Of a stretch of 54,264 nucleotides of DNA, positions 44,529-53,121 are shown piece after piece. The position numbers and the translations under genes were made by a program. This DNA comes from Steroidobacter sp. (GTDB lineage: Bacteria; Pseudomonadota; Gammaproteobacteria; Steroidobacterales; Steroidobacteraceae). Each line of letters begins with the position of its first letter. The stretch's first letter is position 1. The DNA is taken from NCBI GenBank assembly GCA_025929585.1, contig JAICPY010000019.1, forward strand, positions 1 to 54,264, written 5' to 3'. A model generated the notes under the pieces. That model worked only from the letters and a program-made list of their open reading frames with translations. It searched no databases and was not told the DNA's origin.

Positions 44529-45278
44529 CTACCCTCTTCCCACGAACGGCATCTTCGTTGCGACGACTGTCATGAATAGAACGTTCGCTTCCAACGGAAG
44601 ATTCGCCATATACAACACCGCATCGGCGACGTGCTGAACATCGAAGGTCGGTTCGACTTTCATCGATAAATCCGCTTGCAATGTACCCGTGGTCATTGCG
44701 GCAGCCATCTCGGTTGCCGTGTTGCCGATGTCGATTTGACCGCAGGCAATGTCGAACTGCCTGCCCTCCAACGATGTCGCCTTCGTAAGTCCAGTCACTG
44801 CATGCTTGGACGCGGTGTAGGCAATGAGATGCGGGCGCGGCGTCGTCGCGGAAATCGAGCCGTTGTTGATAATGCGGCCGCCTCGCGGCGTTTGCGACTT
44901 CATCAACTTGAACGCGGCCTGAGTGCACAGGAATGCGCCCGTCAGGTTCGTATCGATCACGGACCGCCACTGCTCGGGTCGAAGCTCATCGAGCGGCGTT
45001 GCCGGGACAGAAATACCTGCATTATTGAAGAGCACATCTAAACGGCCGAATCGGCCCGCAATTTCATCGAAGAGCGTGCTCACCGATGCAGGATCCGCAA
45101 CATCCGCGCGCAGCGCGGTGGCTGCGTTCGAATCTTCGATTTCTTTGGCCACGTCCTCCAAAGGACCTCGCCGCCGACCGGTCAATACGACGTGGTAGCC
45201 GTTCTGAGCCAGCTTCTTAGCGACCGCGCGACCGATTCCGGAACCCGCACCGGTCACTAACGCCACTTTAGCCGTCAT
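44529..45278 (-). CDS. Short-chain dehydrogenase/reductase
   Basis: A 249-aa classical SDR. The cofactor loop TGAGSGIG (about 10-17), the NNAG segment (about 90-93), a Ser-containing NNGSIS strand and the catalytic YTASK (Y-x-x-x-K) are intact. Residues TGRR after the second strand suggest NADP(H) preference. The protein ends with a membrane-proximal-looking [19 protein letters not shown] segment common in YdfG-like members. The substrate is unknown. It is 21 bp downstream of the DUF6279 gene on the same strand. Confidence 0.94.
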   Translation of the reverse strand: MTAKVALVTGAGSGIGRAVAKKLAQNGYHVVLTGRRRGPLEDVAKEIEDSNAATALRADVADPASVSTLFDEIAGRFGRLDVLFNNAGISVPATPLDELRPEQWRSVIDTNLTGAFLCTQAAFKLMKSQTPRGGRIINNGSISATTPRPHLIAYTASKHAVTGLTKATSLEGRQFDIACGQIDIGNTATEMAAAMTTGTLQADLSMKVEPTFDVQHVADAVLYMANLPLEANVLFMTVVATKMPFVGRG

Positions 45279-45299
45279 TCTTTCCCCTTATGGTGCGCG

Positions 45300-46160
45300 T
45301 TAGCTTGGCGACTCTTGTCCGCGAGCAAGCGATTCCAATTGCTCAGCAAACTTCAGCAATCGTTGCTGCAACTCCGCGCGCTGCTCTTCAGTCAAGGTGG
45401 CATCCAGGGCGATCAGCAAGTCCATCGTGTGAGCGCGATTGCTTTGTTGTTTCGAGCGATACGCGGATGTCCAGTACCGATCGGGATCCGTAAGAAGCGC
45501 GACTGCTTCTGCAGCCGCTTTGTCGGCATCTTCGCGACGCTTTTCCAAAGCTTTGAGAAGCGCGGTCCGCCACGCGCGCTGGCTCTCCAGCCATTCAGGA
45601 TACGATGGCTGCAACTTCTCCGCTGTATTCTGAATGAGCTGTTGCTGCTGCGATGTCGCACGTCCGACCCAACGGCGAAATTGCTTGGTGATCTGTTTCG
45701 CGCGACGCTCGTGCCATCGCCCCTTCTCGATGAGCTTCTGCTCTTCTTCCAGTCGTTCTTCAGCCTTTTCTTCCAAACTGCCGATCAATTCTTCCACTTG
45801 CGAGTCTGACAAATCCAAAAGCAAACGTGCCGCCTCAGGTGCGCTTCTCGCTGCCAGCTCGGAGGTGAAGGATTGAAACTGCCGCTCGGCACGCTCGAAG
45901 GTTGCAGGCTGTACCTTCGCCGCAGCGTCCTGCGACAGCGTTCGAACAAACTGCGCGTAACGAGTCAGCTCGGTATCTCGATGCCAATCCAGCGTCTCTC
46001 CGAGCCACGCGCGCAGGTCCCTGCGCTGCGTCTTGTTGAGGGTGACGAGGCCTTCGAGGTACCACGCAACCAGAGTATCGAGTCGGTTGTAAACGAAAGG
46101 GGAAGTGCAACCGGCAATCGCGATGAGAAAACAAGCACCGATCGCGATGAGCTTCTTCAT
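45300..46160 (-). CDS. DUF6279-family lipoprotein
   Basis: A 286-aa lipoprotein. MKKLIAIGACFLIAIAGCTS has a lipobox (AIAGC) that puts the lipidated Cys at residue 18. The mature protein begins FVYNRLDTLVAWYLEGLVTL and is almost entirely helical and charged, with a long Glu/Lys-rich coiled-coil section (about 130-190). These are the hallmarks of DUF6279, a gammaproteobacterial family of unknown function. Residue 19 is Thr, so Lol sorting to the outer membrane is expected. It lies 13 bp downstream of the rhomboid gene, likely in one transcript with it and the SDR. Confidence 0.88.
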   Translation of the reverse strand: MKKLIAIGACFLIAIAGCTSPFVYNRLDTLVAWYLEGLVTLNKTQRRDLRAWLGETLDWHRDTELTRYAQFVRTLSQDAAAKVQPATFERAERQFQSFTSELAARSAPEAARLLLDLSDSQVEELIGSLEEKAEERLEEEQKLIEKGRWHERRAKQITKQFRRWVGRATSQQQQLIQNTAEKLQPSYPEWLESQRAWRTALLKALEKRREDADKAAAEAVALLTDPDRYWTSAYRSKQQSNRAHTMDLLIALDATLTEEQRAELQQRLLKFAEQLESLARGQESPS

Positions 46161-46173
46161 GCCCGCTTCGATG

Positions 46174-46866
46174 TTACTGCCAAGGCGCTCGCAGCCGGAA
46201 GCGCTTCTGCTTGAACAAAGGTATCAAGACCATGCCGGCGACGAAGCCACCGATGTGGGCACGAAACGCGACGCCACCTTGGCCGGCTTGAGCCATCGCG
46301 TTGCTGAACAATTGCATGCCGAACCACAGAATCAACACGATGCCGGCCGGAATGCGAACCGTATGCAAAATGAATCCCAAAGGAATCGCCACCAACACGC
46401 GCGCATGCGGGTAGAGCAATAGGTACGCGCCCAGCACACCTGAGATCGCACCGCTCGCACCGACCATTGGGATCGTCGATGCCGGCTCGGGCAACGCCTG
46501 GGCGAATACCGCAGCCAGTCCGCACAACAGATAGAAGACGACGAACCGCACATGTCCCATGCTGTCTTCGACGTTGTTACCGAAGATCCACAGATAAAGC
46601 ATGTTGCCGATGAGATGCATCCAGCCGCCGTGCATGAACATCGAGGTCAGAGTCGTCATCGAGGGAGGCACGAGAGCTAATTCCGGCGGCAACTCTCCCA
46701 ATCCCAGCAACACCGCAGGAATCACACCGAGAGCGTAGATAATTTGCTGCCCGCGCTCCGGGCCGAGAGTGAACTGCCAGAGAAACACCAGTACGCACGC
46801 GACCACGAATGTAATCGTTACGAACGGCTGGATCGTGGTGGGATTGTCATCGCTTAAGGGGATCAT
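46174..46866 (-). CDS. Rhomboid-family intramembrane serine protease
   Basis: A 230-aa integral membrane protease with about six transmembrane helices. The catalytic dyad is intact: Ser138 in GASGAISG and His204 in AHIGGF. The structural HxxxN motif is at His84-Asn88 (HLIGN), and the E/D-rich loop (NNVEDSMGH) is as in the larger bacterial rhomboids. It cleaves type I or similar membrane segments near the periplasmic side; the substrate is unknown. The adjacent DUF6279 lipoprotein is an unlikely substrate because it has no transmembrane segment. It is the first gene of a small minus-strand cluster. Confidence 0.95.
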   Translation of the reverse strand: MIPLSDDNPTTIQPFVTITFVVACVLVFLWQFTLGPERGQQIIYALGVIPAVLLGLGELPPELALVPPSMTTLTSMFMHGGWMHLIGNMLYLWIFGNNVEDSMGHVRFVVFYLLCGLAAVFAQALPEPASTIPMVGASGAISGVLGAYLLLYPHARVLVAIPLGFILHTVRIPAGIVLILWFGMQLFSNAMAQAGQGGVAFRAHIGGFVAGMVLIPLFKQKRFRLRAPWQ

Positions 46867-46910
46867 TGGCTGTAGCGTGCCGATGAGGAACTAGGACGTC
46901 AATCGACAGC

Positions 46911-46996
46911 GAGTCGCGGGTAGTACGAAAGCAGCAGCTACCGAGCAACTCTTCCTAATCCGACGATCCGCCAATCACGAATCACGAGCCACCAGA
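46911..46996. repeat. Possible degenerate word element
   Basis: On the minus strand the right part reads GTGATTC, GTGATTG, GCGGATC (46968-46993). The left part (46911-46924) reads GAGTCGCGGGTAGT. The words recall those at 35420-35433, but the arms match poorly, so this is tentative. Confidence 0.3.
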
Positions 46997-47016
46997 CATG
47001 GGGGGGTGCAGCCCGC

Positions 47017-48048
47017 TCACACCGGCGGCGGATTACGCTTCGCGAAGCCTCTCTGATGCCAGTATGGGTACGCCAGTGTTACTGCACTTGCCTCATCGAG
47101 CTTTGCAATCTGTTCACTGCTGAGCTTCCAACCGACGGCGCCGATGTTCTGCCGGAGTTGCTCTTCAGTACGAGCGCCGACGATGACGCTTGCGACCGTC
47201 GGGCGTTGCGAGAGCCAGTTGATCGCGATTTGTGGCACTGTTTTGCCTGTCTGCTGCGCAACCTCATCGAGCGCATCCATGACCTTGTAAAGATGCTCGT
47301 CGGCTATGGGCGGACCGCCGTCGACCGTGGCCTGGTTACGCAATCGCCCGCTCTCAGGTAGCGGTTGTCCACGGCGGATCTTGCCGGTTAGACGTCCCCA
47401 TCCGAGTGGACTCCATACGATCGCGCTCACCTTTTGATCGAGGCCGAGCGGCATCAGCTCCCATTCATAGTCCCGGCCTAGCAAAGAATAGTAAGCCTGG
47501 TTCGCGACATGCCTCACCCAACCATTCCTATCGGAGATCGCGAGCGACTTCATCAAGTGCCAGCCCGAGAAATTCGAACATCCGATGTAGCGGATCTTGC
47601 CTGCGCGAACCAAATCATCGAGCGTGCGCAGAGTTTCTTCCACCGGCGTGGTCGCATCGAAGCCGTGCAATTGAAACAGATCGATGTAATCGGTACCGAG
47701 CCGTTTCAAAGCGGCATCGCAAGCTCGCAACAGCGCGTAGCGCGAAGAGCCGACATCATTCGGGCCTGGACCGACAGTGAAGGTGGCCTTGGTCGAGATG
47801 ATGACCTGATCTCGCCGACCGCGGATCGCTTGACCCAGAATTTCCTCGGCAGCGCCACTGGAATAGACGTCCGCCGAGTCGAACATGTTGAGGCCCGCCT
47901 CTAGACAAATGTCTACGAGTCGACTGGCCTGTTTGACCTCCACTTCGCCGAAGCCGCGAAAGAAGTCACCGCGCCCTCCGAAACCCGCGGTGCCCAAGCT
48001 CAACACGGGCACCTTGAAGCCCGAGCCGCCGAGTTGCCTGTATTCCAT
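47017..48048 (-). CDS. Aldo/keto reductase
   Basis: A 343-aa NADPH-dependent (beta/alpha)8 reductase. MEYRQLGGSGFKVPVLSLGT is the usual opening. The catalytic tetrad is readable: Asp and Tyr in FDSADVYSSG, Lys in ISTKATF, and His in LFQLHGFD. The SNFSGW and SVIVGART segments that bind cofactor are also present. It resembles the YajO/Tas branch rather than the classical aldose reductases. The physiological carbonyl substrate is unknown. It is 150 bp downstream of the rhomboid gene on the same strand and diverges from the Cache-CheW gene. Confidence 0.95.
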   Translation of the reverse strand: MEYRQLGGSGFKVPVLSLGTAGFGGRGDFFRGFGEVEVKQASRLVDICLEAGLNMFDSADVYSSGAAEEILGQAIRGRRDQVIISTKATFTVGPGPNDVGSSRYALLRACDAALKRLGTDYIDLFQLHGFDATTPVEETLRTLDDLVRAGKIRYIGCSNFSGWHLMKSLAISDRNGWVRHVANQAYYSLLGRDYEWELMPLGLDQKVSAIVWSPLGWGRLTGKIRRGQPLPESGRLRNQATVDGGPPIADEHLYKVMDALDEVAQQTGKTVPQIAINWLSQRPTVASVIVGARTEEQLRQNIGAVGWKLSSEQIAKLDEASAVTLAYPYWHQRGFAKRNPPPV

Positions 48049-48066
48049 TTCGCTCCCAAAGACTAA

Positions 48067-48219
48067 GTGATGAGGTGATGAGGTGATTACGACAGAGCAG
48101 TTCGCCCTGCTCCATCCCTATAGATACTCACCTCGATGCGCCTTCTATAGACGGATGATGCGCGAATGAGTTGCAGGACCGTTTACAGGAAGGGGCAATC
48201 AAGGTGATGAAATGATAAG
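48067..48219. repeat. Octamer-word arms, not clearly mirrored
   Basis: The first arm (48067-48090) is GTGATGAG twice, GTGATTAC, then GACAGAG (48091-48097). A second pair of words in the same orientation, GTGATGAA ATGATAAG, is at 48204-48219. No inverse arm was found. This lies in the 384-bp divergent gap between the aldo/keto reductase and Cache-CheW genes. The rest of the gap (48220-48432) shows no gene or promoter I can defend. Confidence 0.65.
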
Positions 48220-48432
48220 GAAGCGCACGGGTCGGATCTTTACATCGTGTCGTGTCTTTTTCTGCCTTCTCGCCCTCGATCAGCGCACCAAGTTGGCGCA
48301 GCTGAGCCCCGGCTTCGGAGCGCGCAGTCGACCGCTCGCAGCAATGTGATCGGGCTCTCGTAATCGGCGCAACCAAGGCTCAAGCGGACGCCGCTTCAGC
48401 CGTTAGCTGAGAAACGCAGCCGAGCCACACCC

Positions 48433-50955
48433 ATGCCGCACACCCACATCGCGAGGCACATGTCCTCGGTCGAAGCCTATCGGCAAAGATTAGCCTCGCT
48501 CCAGGGCGCTTGGGACACACTGTCACTCCTGTCGCATCTTGCGACCGATAGCTCCGATATGACCGGCACCCGGCAGGCGTTCGAAGCGCTCTCTGCGGAT
48601 CTCATTAAGAGTCTCGCGAGCGAGACTCACAAAAAGTCCTTGCTAGCGCTCAAAGCCCGGGCTCAGATCGCCATCGACATTCTGGTGCGCAATCTATTCG
48701 AGCGCACGGCCGACATTGGCTTCCTCAGCGCCGATCAAGATATCTGCGAATACGTTCGCGAAGCATCGGTTCGTAAAGCCAACAATGAAAACGAAGCCGA
48801 TGCAACTCGGAAGGAAGCGCTACATGCTCGTCTGCGGGCATACGTAGCCAAGTATTCGGTTTACAACGACATTGCATTGCTAGCTGCGGATGGCACGCTA
48901 CTGCTGAAGCTCGATCGCGAAAATTCGATCGAGCGCTCCTCGGACCCTCTCATCGCCCAGACCTTGAACGCTCGTGCGTCGTATGTCGAAACCTATCGAC
49001 ATGTCGATATCTTCGCGAACCAAAAACGCAGCCTGATCTACTCCCACCGAGTCGGCGATGGTTCGCAAACATCCGCGGTGTTGTGCTTGTGCTTCAACTT
49101 GGAAGATGAAGTCACCCGAATCTTCTCCAAGCTCTCGACCACTGAGGACTGGTCGCTGTACGCCTTCGTCGATGAAAGCGGCCATGTCATCGCAAGCAGC
49201 GATCCATGGCAGCTACCCCAAGGCGCGAGAGTTCCGCTCGCAATGAGTGAGGGCGGCAACATCGTGCGCTTTGCGGGCCGCGAGTATCTGGCGATCACGC
49301 GTTCCACGCCAGGATATCAGGGCTATGCGGGTCCGGGCTGGCTCGGCCACGTCATGATTCCGCTCGAACATGCGTTCGATACGTCCCAGGATCAATCAGC
49401 AGCCGGGCTAGACGAGCGAGTCTTGCAAGATCTCTGCGAGAGCGAAGCGTTATTCTCCCCGGAACTGCGACGGATTCCGCACCAGGCAAGGAGGATTCAA
49501 GAAGACTTGAACCGCTCGGTATGGAACGGCAACGTCCGGCTTTCTGTGCGCAACGACAATGGCAACACATTCGCCAAGGCGCTGCTCAGAGAAATCGGCA
49601 ATGCAGGCCGACGCACGCAAGAGACCTTCGAGCATTCCATCGCGGATCTGCAGAAAACAGTCACCTCGGCGATCTCCCATAGCGCAAGTGTTCTGGCGAC
49701 GCTCGCCGTCGATATCCTGGATCGAAACCTGTACGAACGTGCGAATGATTGCCGATGGTGGGCATTGAACGCGGCTTTGTTTCAACACCTAAGCGGTGCG
49801 GCTCGCGATGCCGGACGAGTCTCGAGTGTCTTGCGACATATCAACGCGCTATATACGGTGTACCACGGAATCGTATTGTTCGATGCGCAAGGCGTGATTC
49901 ATGCCGCTTCCAATCCTGGACATGAACATCTCATCGGCAAACGATGTGAGGAAGAATGGGTTGGCGCGACGCTGGCGCTACGGCATCCCCAGGATTTTGC
50001 CGCTTCGGGCTTCTGCCCGAGCGAGTTGTATGACGGGCAACCGACGCTGATCTTCGGTGCCGCCGCCCTCGGCATTTCGGCTGGTCGCGCGATCGGAGGC
50101 ATCGGCATCGTGTTCGACTCGAAGCCGCAGCTTGCCGCCATGCTCGCCGACTCTTTACCGCGCGCCAGTTCAGGTGCGATCGCGGAGGGCTGCATCGCAC
50201 TATTCGTGGATGCTTCGCATCGCGTAATCGCCGCAAGCTCGGGATTCGAGATTGGAGAATCTGCGGATCTACCTGCAGAGTTATTCGATGCCCACGATCA
50301 GGGCACAACGCGCATCGTCGAATACCAGGGCAGCTATTACGCCGCAGCCACGTGCATCACGTCCGGCTACCGCGAGTACGCCGGCATGGAAGCCACCGCG
50401 ATCGTCATGATCGCCCTCGGCCCTCGCCCACAGCGTCAACCCGTTAATACAAAGGCTTTAGCAGGGCATGGCAAACGAGCGAACGCGGGCGAGCCGTTGG
50501 TGGAAATCGCGACGTTTTTCTGCGGCGGTCAATGGCTCGGCGTACTGCGAGATCATGTCATCGAAGCGCTCGACGCAAGTTCGCTACGGCGGCTGCCGAG
50601 CAAACCAGCGTGGCACGCAGGCGTTTTGATGTATCAAGACAAGCCCGTTCCCGTGATCGATCTTGCGCAGCTCATTGGTACGGCGCCATCGAGTAGGCGC
50701 GAAATCGTGATCGTGCAGCCTGCGAAGGATCGAATGCGTATCGGTTTGCTGATCGAGGAGCTCGCTTCGATTCCCGAGGTTCCCGCCACGAGCCTACTGC
50801 CCCTTTCCGATTGCGCGATGCGCAGCGCCAGTCGCATCGTCGATCGCGCGGTCCGCCCGGAAAGCGCCGAAGATCCCGTATTGCTGATCATCAACATCGA
50901 TCAAGTTCTAATCGCGACGCGTGGCACGTGCGATACCACTTCCGTTGTCGGTTGA
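48433..50955 (+). CDS. Soluble double-Cache, CheW-domain protein
   Basis: An 840-aa protein with an internal duplication. Half 1 (about 73-315) contains IDILVRNLFERTADIGFLSA (81-100) and SLYAFVDESGHVIASS; half 2 (about 417-662) contains VDILDRNLYERANDCRWWAL (426-445) and CIALFVDASHRVIAAS. Each half looks like a Cache/PAS-like sensor. Residues 688-828 are a CheW domain (FFCGGQWLGVLRDHVIEALD, VPVIDLAQLIG). I see no signal peptide or transmembrane segment, so the sensor halves appear cytoplasmic. Translation may start at 48433 or at 48460 (GAGG just before). It is probably a chemotaxis-type adaptor that couples a ligand to a CheA kinase encoded elsewhere. The stop codon lies in a repeat arm. Confidence 0.87.
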   Translation: MPHTHIARHMSSVEAYRQRLASLQGAWDTLSLLSHLATDSSDMTGTRQAFEALSADLIKSLASETHKKSLLALKARAQIAIDILVRNLFERTADIGFLSADQDICEYVREASVRKANNENEADATRKEALHARLRAYVAKYSVYNDIALLAADGTLLLKLDRENSIERSSDPLIAQTLNARASYVETYRHVDIFANQKRSLIYSHRVGDGSQTSAVLCLCFNLEDEVTRIFSKLSTTEDWSLYAFVDESGHVIASSDPWQLPQGARVPLAMSEGGNIVRFAGREYLAITRSTPGYQGYAGPGWLGHVMIPLEHAFDTSQDQSAAGLDERVLQDLCESEALFSPELRRIPHQARRIQEDLNRSVWNGNVRLSVRNDNGNTFAKALLREIGNAGRRTQETFEHSIADLQKTVTSAISHSASVLATLAVDILDRNLYERANDCRWWALNAALFQHLSGAARDAGRVSSVLRHINALYTVYHGIVLFDAQGVIHAASNPGHEHLIGKRCEEEWVGATLALRHPQDFAASGFCPSELYDGQPTLIFGAAALGISAGRAIGGIGIVFDSKPQLAAMLADSLPRASSGAIAEGCIALFVDASHRVIAASSGFEIGESADLPAELFDAHDQGTTRIVEYQGSYYAAATCITSGYREYAGMEATAIVMIALGPRPQRQPVNTKALAGHGKRANAGEPLVEIATFFCGGQWLGVLRDHVIEALDASSLRRLPSKPAWHAGVLMYQDKPVPVIDLAQLIGTAPSSRREIVIVQPAKDRMRIGLLIEELASIPEVPATSLLPLSDCAMRSASRIVDRAVRPESAEDPVLLIINIDQVLIATRGTCDTTSVVG

Positions 50956-51101
50956 CGGTTGACGGTTGACGGTTGACGGCAAGAACGATGGACGGGTTGG
51001 GGTTGGAGCGGCAACCGGGCTTACGCGGAGATTGAGATAGCCTCTAGGATTCACGCGCGCAAGAAGCTCCTCATCCTACCGCCAACTGTCAACCGTCAAC
51101 C
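50950..51101. repeat. Mirrored heptamer-word element with a different word (GGTTGAC)
   Basis: The left arm (50950-50985) is GGTTGAC four times without error, then GGCAAGAA. The right arm (51074-51101), minus strand, is GGTTGAC twice, AGTTGGC, then GGTAGGA. The spacer is 88 bp. The arrangement is that of the AGTCCGC elements but with another word. The left arm overlaps the stop codon (TGA 50953-50955) of the Cache-CheW gene. Confidence 0.92.
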
Positions 51102-51154
51102 ATCATTCCGTCTATGATGCGCCCATAACAACGACCGCGGGCGCAATACAATAG

Positions 51155-53032
51155 ATGTCCCACAGCAATCAGTTTCATTTGCTCGCTGAGCGCAGATTTC
51201 TGCCTTTCTTCGGCGCGCAGGCATTGGGCGCCTTCAACGACAATGTCTACAAGAACGTGCTCGTAATACTTGCCGCTTACCAAGCGGCAACTTACACGAC
51301 CATGGATCCCGTGCTGCTGGCAAACGTGGCCGGCGCGCTATTCATCTTGCCGTACGTTCTGTTCTCGGGTATCGCCGGCCAGCTTGCCGATCGCTACGAC
51401 AAGGCGCTGGTCCTGAAGATCGTCAAAGCTTTCGAGCTCATAATCATGGCCATTGCTGGTGCAGGATTTGCGATGCGCAGCATCGAGGTGCTGCTTGTCG
51501 CACTCTTCTTGATGGGCACGCACTCCACTTTCTTCGCACCTGCAAAGTACGGCTTACTGCCGGAAGTACTACGCGACTCGGAGCTGGTCGGTGGCAATGC
51601 GATGCTGGAGATGGGTACGTTTCTCGCAATCTTGCTCGGCACGCTCGCGGCGGGCTTGCTGGCAGGCGTGGGAAACACGATCTACATCACCGTCGCGCTG
51701 CTCGGCATCGCTACATTTGGATTTCTGTCCAGCCTTGCCATTCCACGACTGCAGGCGGCGGCGCCGAATCTGCGCGTCGATTGGAAACCGTGGACATCCA
51801 GTTGGAGCAACATTCTCGCAGCACGCGAGTCGCGCACGGTTTTTCTATCGATCCTCGGAATATCGTGGTTCTGGTTTTACGGCGCACTGATCCTCGCGCA
51901 GCTTCCTCTGTATTCCAAGAACGAGCTCGGTGGCAGCGAGGAAGTCGTCACCCTGCTGCTGGTGATGTTTTCCGCAGGCGTCGGCATCGGATCTTTGCTC
52001 TGCGAAAGATTGTCTGCTCGGAAGGTCGAAATCGGACTCGTACCCTTCGGCTCGCTAGGACTGACGATTTTCGCCGTAGATCTATATTTCGCGACCCCGC
52101 GCGATGCTTATGGGACCGCACTCACTGCCGCACAATTCCTGGAGCAAACGGACGCGTGGCGAATCTTGGTCGACCTTTCACTGATCGGTCTGTTCGGCGG
52201 CCTCTTCATCGTGCCGCTGTACGCGATCGTGCAGCAGCGTGGCCGTCGCGAAGCGATGTCGCGCATCATCGGCGCGAACAATATCCTGAACGCGGTCTTC
52301 ATCGTAGCCGCTGCAATGCTTGCCGCACTTGGATTGGAAGCGGGGCTTACGATTCCTCAGCTGATTCTACTCACGGGAATCTTGAATGCCTTTGTCGCGC
52401 TATATATCTACAGCCTGGTACCCGAGTTCTTACTGCGCTTCATGGCGTGGCTGTTGATCAATGTCGTTTACCGACTCGAACGCCGCGGGATCGAGCACAT
52501 TCCCGAACGAGGTCCCGCGCTGCTGATCTGTAATCATGTCGGCTACGCCGATGCCATCGTGATCTCTTCTGCCTGTCCGCGTCCGATTCGCTTCATCATG
52601 GAAAGCAGTATCTTCAAGATACCGGTGCTCAGTACGATCTTTCGCGGCATGAAAGCAATTCCGGTCGCGCCGGCGAAACAGGACCCTGTTGTCTATGAAC
52701 GAGCCTTCGAAACGGTCGCAAGAGAACTTCGCGACGGCAATCTGGTTTGTATATTCCCGGAAGGCCGCCTGACTTCAGACGGTGAAATCGCTGAGTTTCG
52801 GACCGGCATGATGCGGATCTTGAAGGAAACTCCCGTTCCGGTGATTCCGATGGCGCTTTCGGGTCTCTGGGATTCGATGTTCTCACGCAAATACAAAGCG
52901 GTCTGGAAGCGTTGGCCGCGCCGATTCTGGCCGAAGATCGCGCTAAACGTTGGGCCGCCGATTGCCCCGGAGAACGCCAGAATCGAAGAGTTACGAACCC
53001 GAGTTTCGGAACTGCGTGGAGCGAAACCTTGA
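51155..53032 (+). CDS. LplT-PlsC fusion: MFS lysophospholipid flippase plus acyltransferase
   Basis: A 625-aa two-part protein. Residues 1-415 form an MFS transporter with about twelve transmembrane segments, opening FLPFFGAQALGAFNDNVYKN, the LplT signature. Residues 435-620 are a PlsC-type acyltransferase with the catalytic N-His461-x4-Asp466 motif (NHVGYAD) and FPEGR (near 534). It should flip lysophospholipids inward and re-acylate them, repairing membrane lipids. E. coli splits this between LplT and Aas; many other bacteria use one longer protein that adds an acyl-ACP synthetase. Here that third domain is missing and the gene ends cleanly before a terminator, so the acyl donor must come from elsewhere. 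Confidence 0.93.
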   Translation: MSHSNQFHLLAERRFLPFFGAQALGAFNDNVYKNVLVILAAYQAATYTTMDPVLLANVAGALFILPYVLFSGIAGQLADRYDKALVLKIVKAFELIIMAIAGAGFAMRSIEVLLVALFLMGTHSTFFAPAKYGLLPEVLRDSELVGGNAMLEMGTFLAILLGTLAAGLLAGVGNTIYITVALLGIATFGFLSSLAIPRLQAAAPNLRVDWKPWTSSWSNILAARESRTVFLSILGISWFWFYGALILAQLPLYSKNELGGSEEVVTLLLVMFSAGVGIGSLLCERLSARKVEIGLVPFGSLGLTIFAVDLYFATPRDAYGTALTAAQFLEQTDAWRILVDLSLIGLFGGLFIVPLYAIVQQRGRREAMSRIIGANNILNAVFIVAAAMLAALGLEAGLTIPQLILLTGILNAFVALYIYSLVPEFLLRFMAWLLINVVYRLERRGIEHIPERGPALLICNHVGYADAIVISSACPRPIRFIMESSIFKIPVLSTIFRGMKAIPVAPAKQDPVVYERAFETVARELRDGNLVCIFPEGRLTSDGEIAEFRTGMMRILKETPVPVIPMALSGLWDSMFSRKYKAVWKRWPRRFWPKIALNVGPPIAPENARIEELRTRVSELRGAKP

Positions 53033-53078
53033 CGTGCTTCTTCGCGCTGTCCACCCGATTAGCTGATGGATACGAAGT

Positions 53079-53110
53079 CCGGATAGAACCGCATGGGCGG
53101 TTCTATCCGG
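53079..53110. terminator. Bidirectional terminator
   Basis: A perfect 14-bp stem (53079-53092 with 53097-53110) closed by the tetraloop ATGG lies between two converging genes, 46 bp after one stop and 11 bp after the other. Short A/T-rich flanks are present on both sides but no long T-tract. Confidence 0.75.
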
Positions 53111-53121
53111 CAGATACTTAA

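Noticed and set aside
48131-48150. Possible inverse arm (CACCTCGATG) for the element at 48067
   Set aside because: Only about 6 bp fit the word, and there is no repeat, so it cannot be told from chance.
23582-51101. CRISPR-like interpretation of the short regular repeats
   Set aside because: The units are 7-8 bp tandem words without unique spacers, and no cas genes are present.
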